Part shown: positions 58,899-64,000 of the stretch, one piece after another | Layout of the letters: each line of letters begins with the position of its first letter | Numbering within the stretch: position 1 is the stretch's first letter | Made by a program: the position numbers and the translations under genes | Notes under the pieces: model-generated | Seen by the model: the letters and a program-made list of their open reading frames with translations, nothing else | Database searches by the model: none | What the model was told of the DNA's origin: nothing | From: CAYMUC01 sp964471865 | GTDB taxonomy: Bacteria; Actinomycetota; Acidimicrobiia; Acidimicrobiales; Ilumatobacteraceae | Reading direction: 5' to 3' | Assembly (NCBI GenBank): GCA_964471865.1 | Contig: CAYYHU010000006.1 | Coordinates: forward strand, 1-64,000 | Length of the DNA stretch: 64,000 nt

Positions 58899-60199
58899 CG
58901 GCGTCGACATCGCGGATGCGCCTCGTCGTCGTAGGCCCTCATGTCGAGCCCGATACCGCGCCGACCGGGGTGGTGCTGTCACGTCTCGTCGCCGAGCTCG
59001 TCTCTCGGGGTCATGAGATCCACGTGGTCGCCGCGCTGCCCTGGTACCGGAACCATCGCCTCGAACCCGGATGGGGTGGGCGGCCGTGGCGGCGTGAGAT
59101 CACATCATGGGGCAGCATCCGGCGAGTCCATCCCTTTCCCGGTGACGACAAGACGAACCTGATTCGTCGTGCCGTGGGCTTTGTCGGGTTCTCCGCGCTC
59201 GCACTTCTCGCGGGTCTGCGCGCCGGGGGACTCGGTCGTCGCGTCGATGGGGTCGTGGCGATGTCACCTCCGTTGACGTTGGGTCTCACGGGACGTCTCA
59301 TCGCGTGGTCCCATCGGGCGCCGCTGGTGTTCAACGTCCAAGATGTCTTTCCCGATGCCGCCGAGCGCACCGGAGCGGTCACGAACCCGCTCGTGTTACG
59401 GGCGGCGCGGCTGCTCGAACGTCTGACGTATCGACGCTCGGACGCGATCACCGTGTTGTCAGACGATCTCGTGGCGAACCTCCGCTCCAAGGTGTCGCCC
59501 GAGGTGGCGTCACGGATCCACATGATCCCGAACTTCGTGGACACCGAGGCCATCACACCCTCACAGACGGCGACGCACTACCGGAGCGAACTGGGAATCG
59601 GCGATGAACCCGTGGTCATGTATGCCGGGAATCTCGGATGGTCTCAGCCCTTCGAGATGCTCATCGAAACCGCTCGCCGACGGCCCGAGTACACCATCGT
59701 GATCAACGGTGACGGCGCGGCGGCGGCCGAGATCGATGCAGCCGCGGCGACGCTTCCCAATCTCATGCGGGTCGGATATCAACCCAGCGAGCGCCTCGGG
59801 GAGGTTCTGGCCTCCGCGGATATCCATGTCGTCATTCTCAAAGCGGGGCTCGCAGCGGTCTCGGTACCGTCCAAGACGTATTCGGTGATGGCGTCCGCGC
59901 GACCCGTGGTCGCATCCATCGACTCGGGAACCGCAATCCCGCGCATGCTCGAGGTCGCGGGAGCCGGCCTCCACGTCGCTCCCGGCGATGTCGATGCCTT
60001 CGTCGCCGCGCTCGATGAGATCCTGCAGACGCCCGACCGCGGGGCCGAGATGGGTCGCCGAGGCCGTGATCATGTCGTGGCCACGGCGTCGCCAGCCGCA
60101 GTCGCTCAGGCCTATGAGGACCTCATGGCCGATCTGGGTGCGATGCGCTCACGATCTCGCCGCCCGAGCGAAGGGGCCAGTGAGGGTTCCACGCGGTAG
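58895..60199 (+). CDS. Glycosyltransferase family 4 (WbuB-like)
   Basis: 434 aa. VVVGPHVEPDTAPTGVVLSRLVAELVSRGHEIHVVAALPWY at the N-terminus, a hydrophobic segment (about 92-110) that may dip into the membrane, FNVQDVFPDAAERTGA, then the donor half MYAGNLGWSQPFEMLIETARRRPEYTIVINGDG and YSVMASARPVVASIDSGTAIPRMLEVAGAG. WbuB-like enzymes add amino sugars or fucose-type residues to O-chains. GTG 58895 overlaps the previous stop. Confidence 0.88.
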   Translation: MTASTSRMRLVVVGPHVEPDTAPTGVVLSRLVAELVSRGHEIHVVAALPWYRNHRLEPGWGGRPWRREITSWGSIRRVHPFPGDDKTNLIRRAVGFVGFSALALLAGLRAGGLGRRVDGVVAMSPPLTLGLTGRLIAWSHRAPLVFNVQDVFPDAAERTGAVTNPLVLRAARLLERLTYRRSDAITVLSDDLVANLRSKVSPEVASRIHMIPNFVDTEAITPSQTATHYRSELGIGDEPVVMYAGNLGWSQPFEMLIETARRRPEYTIVINGDGAAAAEIDAAAATLPNLMRVGYQPSERLGEVLASADIHVVILKAGLAAVSVPSKTYSVMASARPVVASIDSGTAIPRMLEVAGAGLHVAPGDVDAFVAALDEILQTPDRGAEMGRRGRDHVVATASPAAVAQAYEDLMADLGAMRSRSRRPSEGASEGSTR

Positions 60200-60202
60200 C
60201 CT
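60197..60202 (+). promoter_or_regulatory. Predicted -10 of the membrane-anchored protein gene (TAGCCT)
   Basis: TAGCCT overlaps the glycosyltransferase stop and ends 9 nt before GTG 60212, suggesting separate expression of the last genes of the block. Confidence 0.4.
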
Positions 60203-60211
60203 CACTCCCTC

Positions 60212-60985
60212 GTGGGTAGCACATCGTCGGCCAAGAAGGTCGCCCGGCTCGCGCAGCGGGGCAAAGGCAAGAAGATCCGAGCCACCAGCGGTTCGTCGTT
60301 CCCCGCCATCCTGGCGGCGGTCGTCATCGTTGGACTGGTGCTCGTGATCTATGCCCGGGCCTCGGTTCCCGGTCTGGATGCCACGGCCTCCACGGTCACT
60401 CAGCGCAATATCGCCTATGGCGTGTACGTCTGCGACGAGTGGGTGTCGCTGCCGGCTCCCGATGCTCAGGCCTTCGTGGATTTCGGTGTCAACGAACGTG
60501 AAGCCGGCGTGATCGTCATGTCCTCGCTGCCTGAGGACGGCAACCGAGGTCCCCGCCTCGGTCGTTTCCTCGATGCGTTCGGCGTATCGCTCAACGACAC
60601 CGAACTCTCCTTGCCCGAGGATCCTGAACGGACCGTGGCGGACACCTTCAGCGAAGGCGACGACGAATGCCCCGACGGTGACGGTCTGTTGTCGGTGGTG
60701 ACCTGGAATCCGGCGAGTGACCTGGGTTCGTCACAGACCTACATCACAGCGTTCTCCGATATCCGCCTTCCCGACGACGGGATGGCCTTCGCGATCGCGT
60801 TCACCCCGCGGGGCGCCGATGTTCCCCAGCCGCCTTCGGTGGCGACGTTGGCATCGCTGTCGACGGGTCCGACCGTTCCCGAGACCTCGGAAACGATCGC
60901 ACCCGCTCCCGAGGATTCGACGGCGCCCAGTGATCCCGGGCCTGAGACGACCCCGAGTGACGAGGAGAGCGGGAGCGGCGGCTGA
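60212..60985 (+). CDS. Single-pass membrane protein of unknown function in glycan block
   Basis: 257 aa, not recognised. A Lys/Arg-rich cytosolic N-terminus (about 1-28, with repeats like KKVARLAQRGKGKKIR) is followed by one membrane helix (about 29-48), an extracellular domain (about 60-205) with conserved-looking YGVYVCDEWVSLPAP and DDECPDGDGLLSVVTWNP (a possible Cys pair), and a Pro/Ser/Thr/Glu-rich tail. It sits between the glycosyltransferases and the pyrophosphorylase and overlaps the latter (TGATG). It may be a scaffold or wall-polymer accessory protein; no catalytic motif is visible. Confidence 0.75.
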   Translation: MGSTSSAKKVARLAQRGKGKKIRATSGSSFPAILAAVVIVGLVLVIYARASVPGLDATASTVTQRNIAYGVYVCDEWVSLPAPDAQAFVDFGVNEREAGVIVMSSLPEDGNRGPRLGRFLDAFGVSLNDTELSLPEDPERTVADTFSEGDDECPDGDGLLSVVTWNPASDLGSSQTYITAFSDIRLPDDGMAFAIAFTPRGADVPQPPSVATLASLSTGPTVPETSETIAPAPEDSTAPSDPGPETTPSDEESGSGG

Positions 60986-61986
60986 TGTACGCGGTCGTCC
61001 TGGTCGGCGGTTTCGGCACCAGGCTGCGGCCACTCACCTCCACCGTGCCCAAGCCCATGTTGACCGTGGGCGACCGACCGATCATCGTCCAACTCGTGGA
61101 ACAACTGGCCCGCGCCGGGGTCACCGATGTGGTTCTGGCTCTGGGATTCAAGCCTGAACCCTTCACCGGGGCATTTCCTGACGGGATGATGGATGGGGTT
61201 CGGATTCACTACGCCGTGGAACCCGAACCTCTCGACACTGCCGGAGCGGTTCGGTTCGCGGCCGACACCGCCGGGATCGACGACACGTTCGTCGTGATGA
61301 ACGGTGATGTGCTCACCGATCTCGACATCACCCGTCTCGTGTCGTTTCATCGCGACCGCGCTGCCGAGGCGACGTTGCATCTCATCTCGGTTGCGGATCC
61401 TTCCGCTTATGGGGTCGTGGCCCTCGACGAGGAGTCGCGGGTTCGCCGCTTCGTGGAAAAGCCGGCGCCGGGAACCGAGCCGTCGCGGCTGGCCAACGGG
61501 GGAACCTATGTTCTCGAAGCCTCGGTTCTGGATCGCATCCCGACGGGGCGGCCGACCTCCATCGAACGGGTCACCTTCCCGGCGGTCGCGCAGGACGGCG
61601 GGTTGTTCGGCCTCGCCACCGAGGACTACTGGATCGACACCGGCCGTCCCGAGACGTTCCGTCAGGCCAACCTCGACACCCTCGACGGGATCCGTCAGCT
61701 CGGTTCATGCGCCGGTATCGATCCCGGTGCGTTCGTCGCTGAGGATGCCGTCGTCGAGCATTCCGTCATCGCCGGTGGGGTCGAGGTGGGGTCTCGAGCA
61801 CGGGTCGTCGATTCGGTCCTGCTCAGCGGAGCCCGGATCGCGCCTGATGCCATCGTGGTCGACTCGATCGTCGCTGGACGCGTCGATGAGGGCGCTCAGG
61901 TGACGCGAACGGTGGTGGGTGCTGCGGGGATCGTGGCGGCCGGGGAGATCCTCACCGGTGGACGTCGACCCGAGGTCGACACGTGA
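60985..61986 (+). CDS. Sugar-1-phosphate nucleotidyltransferase (mannose-1-P guanylyltransferase-like)
   Basis: 333 aa. VVLVGGFGTRLRPLTSTVPKPMLTVGDRPI is the NTP loop, VMNGDVLTDLDI the metal site, FVEKPAPG and DYWIDTGRPETF the sugar site, and the C-terminal ~100 residues are hexapeptide beta-helix repeats (AGGVEVGSRARVVDSVLLSGARIAPDA). Among Actinobacteria the ManB/ManC-like protein beside fbiAB is the closest match in context; glucose-1-P specificity is possible. ATG 60985 uses the last base of the previous stop, and its own TGA overlaps the next GTG. Confidence 0.88.
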   Translation: MYAVVLVGGFGTRLRPLTSTVPKPMLTVGDRPIIVQLVEQLARAGVTDVVLALGFKPEPFTGAFPDGMMDGVRIHYAVEPEPLDTAGAVRFAADTAGIDDTFVVMNGDVLTDLDITRLVSFHRDRAAEATLHLISVADPSAYGVVALDEESRVRRFVEKPAPGTEPSRLANGGTYVLEASVLDRIPTGRPTSIERVTFPAVAQDGGLFGLATEDYWIDTGRPETFRQANLDTLDGIRQLGSCAGIDPGAFVAEDAVVEHSVIAGGVEVGSRARVVDSVLLSGARIAPDAIVVDSIVAGRVDEGAQVTRTVVGAAGIVAAGEILTGGRRPEVDT

Positions 61987-62873
61987 TCGGCACCGACATC
62001 CGCCGGGTGGCAGTCGTCGGGGGTGCGGGTTTTCTCGGATCGCATCTCGTGGATCGCCTCGTCGCCGACCCTCATACGGCCTGGGCGGTCGAGGTCATCG
62101 ACGATCTGTCCACCGGCTCGTTGGGTTCGCTCGCGACCGCGCGAGCCCAAGCGGTCTCGGGACGGTTGTCGATCACCCATCTGGATGCCACCGGCCCCGA
62201 GTTCTCCAGCTTCATCGAGCGTCGTCGTCCCGAGGTCGTGGTCCACCTCGCGGGTTTCAGCCGTCCCACCGCCGAACCCGCAGCGGCGGCCACCGAATCC
62301 GTACGCGCCTTGACGATCGCGGCGTCGATCCTCGAGGCCTGTCGCAGCGGCGAGGTGACCAAGGTCGTCACCTGTGTTCCCGCTGTCGATCTGTACGGCG
62401 CCTATCAGGGCCGTGAGGTTCCACTCAAGGAAAGTCGGGGTTTCACACCGGACGCAACTCTGGGAATCGCCGCGCGTACGGTGATCGACTGGTGCACGCA
62501 TTACCGCGATCGGTACGCACTCGAGTTCACGGTGCTGGCTCTGGGTGACGTGTATGGACCGCGCCATCCGGTGGTGAGCGATCCTGTTGCTGCAGCGATC
62601 GCGGGCCGACCTCTCGAACGCACCCTCGACCCGATCTACGTCGCTGATGTCGCCGAAGCCCTCGTGTCCGCCCTCGACCGGGCCGGGGGTCTGGTGGTGA
62701 ACGTGTCCTCAGGCGACAGCGTGACCGCCTCCGATCTGGCGCGGGCGGCCGGGAGAGAACCTGTGGCCGTGGCACTACGGCCTCAGCGATTCGCGCTCTC
62801 GCTGGTGCGTTCGCGAATCCATCTGGCCTGGGCGCCCTGGACCCCATTGGCGGATGGTCTCGCGACGATCTGA
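61983..62873 (+). CDS. NAD(P)-binding extended-SDR protein with degenerate active site
   Basis: 296 aa. A clear epimerase-like Rossmann start VAVVGGAGFLGSHLVDRL, VIDDLSTGSL, and VVHLAGFSRPTAEPA. The usual Y-x3-K is not found: the segment aligned to it reads TPDATLGIAART, with Leu for Tyr and Ala for Lys, while LGDVYGPRHP downstream is kept. It may be a non-catalytic or altered enzyme, perhaps a structural partner of the preceding pyrophosphorylase, with which it is coupled by a GTGA overlap. It ends 22 nt from the convergent cofE. Confidence 0.82.
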   Translation: MIGTDIRRVAVVGGAGFLGSHLVDRLVADPHTAWAVEVIDDLSTGSLGSLATARAQAVSGRLSITHLDATGPEFSSFIERRRPEVVVHLAGFSRPTAEPAAAATESVRALTIAASILEACRSGEVTKVVTCVPAVDLYGAYQGREVPLKESRGFTPDATLGIAARTVIDWCTHYRDRYALEFTVLALGDVYGPRHPVVSDPVAAAIAGRPLERTLDPIYVADVAEALVSALDRAGGLVVNVSSGDSVTASDLARAAGREPVAVALRPQRFALSLVRSRIHLAWAPWTPLADGLATI

Positions 62874-62895
62874 CGGAATCGCTTGGGTCGCGGTG

Positions 62896-63609
62896 TCAGC
62901 GAAACAGATCCTCTGATGCCGGTCGGATCAACTCGGCCACCGAACTGTCACGTAGCCACGTCGGATCGACACCGCGCACCACCGCGACGGGGATCCCCGA
63001 GGATTTGCCCATGACCATCTCGGCTGCAGAGGCGAGTTCATCGGCCACGGCGACTTCGGTCACCTGCATTTCGCGTCCGAGGGCGTCCTCGACTCCCCGC
63101 AGATCCACCACCGCGGCGATGCCGGCCACCCCGATCGCGACATCGGTGAGACCGCGACGCCAGGGCCGTCCGAACGTGTCACTGATGATCACCCCGACCT
63201 CGATACCGAGACGGGCGCGCACGATGTCTCGAATCCGTCGCGCGGAGCGGTCGCTGTCCACGGGCAACAACGCCGCCTGCCCTCGTTCGACATTGGACAG
63301 ATCGATCCCCGAGTTGGCACAGATGAAGCCGTGACGGGTTTCGGTGATGATGAGATCGCCGCGGCGGCGAACGATACGAACCGCTTCGGATTCGACGAGG
63401 TGTTTGTGGGACCGCGGGTCCTCGGGGTCGACCTCGACGAGGCGGCCTTCGGCCTTGGAGACGATCTTTTGGGTCACCACCAGAACGTCACCGTCGGCCA
63501 AGGGGCCATGGGGCGGGTTCGAACAGGCGTTGACGATGACGTCACCGACCTGATCGCCGGGGCGGATCTCACCGATTCCTTCGATTCCCCACATTTCGAG
63601 ACGGCTCAT
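62896..63609 (-). CDS. cofE: F420-0:gamma-glutamyl ligase
   Basis: 237 aa. Adds glutamate residues to F420-0 using GTP. GIEGIGEIRPGDQVGDVI, DGDVLVVTQKIVSKAEGRLV, ICANSGIDLSNVE, VIISDTFGRPWRRGLTDVAIGVAG with metal ligands, and ADELASAAEMVMGKSSGIPVAVVRG are the CofE set. It lacks the C-terminal FMN reductase domain of mycobacterial FbiB. ATG 63609 overlaps the cofD stop (ATGA), so cofD-cofE form an operon. The longer reading frame upstream overlaps cofD and is not used. Confidence 0.93.
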   Translation of the reverse strand: MSRLEMWGIEGIGEIRPGDQVGDVIVNACSNPPHGPLADGDVLVVTQKIVSKAEGRLVEVDPEDPRSHKHLVESEAVRIVRRRGDLIITETRHGFICANSGIDLSNVERGQAALLPVDSDRSARRIRDIVRARLGIEVGVIISDTFGRPWRRGLTDVAIGVAGIAAVVDLRGVEDALGREMQVTEVAVADELASAAEMVMGKSSGIPVAVVRGVDPTWLRDSSVAELIRPASEDLFR

Positions 63610-64000
63610 CGTGAAGCTCCTTCGTCCAGGACCGTGCGGGCGAGCTTCGCAGTGGTCGCCGGGTCCGACATGATCGTTCCCGTCACCACGCAACGCATTC
63701 CGTTCGCTTCGACCTCGGGGGCCAGAGCCTCGTCGACGGTGTCGACGACCAGGGTGGCTGCCACCTCGCGGTACATGCGAGCGACACCGATCACCGATGA
63801 ATCGTGTCCGAGTTCGCTCAACATCCGATCCGCAGGACCTTTGAGCGCCGCGCCCCCCACGATCGGGGATACGGCCACGACATGATCGCGGCGGTCCATG
63901 AGTACCTCTTCGATCCCCGGTATCGCGCGGATCGGCCCGATCGACACCACGGGGTTCGAGGGGGCGATGACGATCGTGTCGGCAGCCGCGAGGGCGTCGA
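63606..64000 (-). CDS. cofD: 2-phospho-L-lactate transferase (FbiA/CofD), C-terminal part
   Basis: Cut by the right edge; the visible C-terminal 130 residues read through the boundary without a start. TIVIAPSNPVVSIGPIRAIPGIEE is the signature substrate loop, followed by VAVSPIVGGAALKGPADRML and a C-terminal ...VTGTIMSDPATTAKLARTVLDE. The enzyme couples a GTP-activated three-carbon acid to the deazaflavin Fo, giving (dehydro-)F420-0. It is translationally coupled to cofE. Confidence 0.9.
   Translation of the reverse strand, partial: DALAAADTIVIAPSNPVVSIGPIRAIPGIEEVLMDRRDHVVAVSPIVGGAALKGPADRMLSELGHDSSVIGVARMYREVAATLVVDTVDEALAPEVEANGMRCVVTGTIMSDPATTAKLARTVLDEGASR

Overview
The window is gene-dense (about 92 % coding), high-GC DNA with very short intergenic gaps, frequent 4-nt ATGA/GTGA stop-start overlaps and many GTG starts. 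The gene content is actinobacterial: GpgS, the actinobacterial type of DapD, F420 biosynthesis (CofD/CofE), a complete dTDP-rhamnose set, an LCP wall-polymer ligase, gatCAB, and a single-chain biotin carboxylase-BCCP. A secreted protein with three repeats of the form PVRxxDSR...YxTVFPCG...PNAVLAK...VDxx, a family I associate with Acidimicrobiia, together with LPATG anchoring, makes an uncultured or environmental member of Acidimicrobiia (Ilumatobacter/Microthrix-like) the most likely source. This assignment is inferred from content only. I see no rRNA, tRNA, CRISPR array, insertion sequence or prophage; it looks like an ordinary chromosomal core region.

Layout. 1-2.0 kb: haem genes on the minus strand (an oxidase cut by the window edge, hemH, hemE). 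2.1-3.6 kb: SCO1, a cupredoxin-like protein and a TlpA-like thioredoxin, a small set probably serving oxidase copper-centre assembly. 3.6-9.5 kb: M48 peptidase, esterase, lgt, then divergent galT and alpha-galactosidase. 9.5-17.6 kb: gatCAB, folate genes (folB-folK fusion, a divergent folP-like gene, folE with a Nudix gene), gpgS and a quinone oxidoreductase. 17.7-27.2 kb: molybdopterin oxidoreductase, DUF2237 protein, triple-repeat secreted protein, VIT-family transporter, a heterodimeric ABC exporter and a SnoaL-like protein. 27.3-35.6 kb: metH and pduO, both B12-linked and divergent, a tiny CrcB-like ORF, leucyl aminopeptidase, a conserved winged-helix-like protein, sirtuin, and a rhodanese-E1 fusion. 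35.7-43.6 kb: LPATG surface protein, EamA exporter, class II aldolase, RidA, nitroreductase, dapD and lysS. 43.7-49.9 kb: M15 peptidase, a flavoprotein lacking its redox disulfide, RDD protein, and biotin carboxylase-BCCP divergent from birA.

50.0-64.0 kb is an envelope-glycan block: LCP ligase, rmlA-C-B-D, methyltransferase and GDP-fucose synthase-like genes, three glycosyltransferases, a membrane protein of unknown function, a sugar-nucleotide pyrophosphorylase and a degenerate SDR, ending in cofE and cofD (cut by the right edge). The order recalls the M. tuberculosis fbiA-fbiB-manB-wbbL-rmlD-LCP neighbourhood.

A recurring signal is a TAnnnT hexamer 6-10 nt in front of the start codon (TAGCGT, TAGCCT, TACGGT, TAGTGT and similar). 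It precedes about twenty genes, mostly first genes of transcription units. The simplest reading is widespread leaderless transcription, and it was used here to choose several starts. Two divergent regions (metH/pduO and VIT/ABC) also contain 6-6-6 inverted repeats over the predicted -35 position and are candidate operators.
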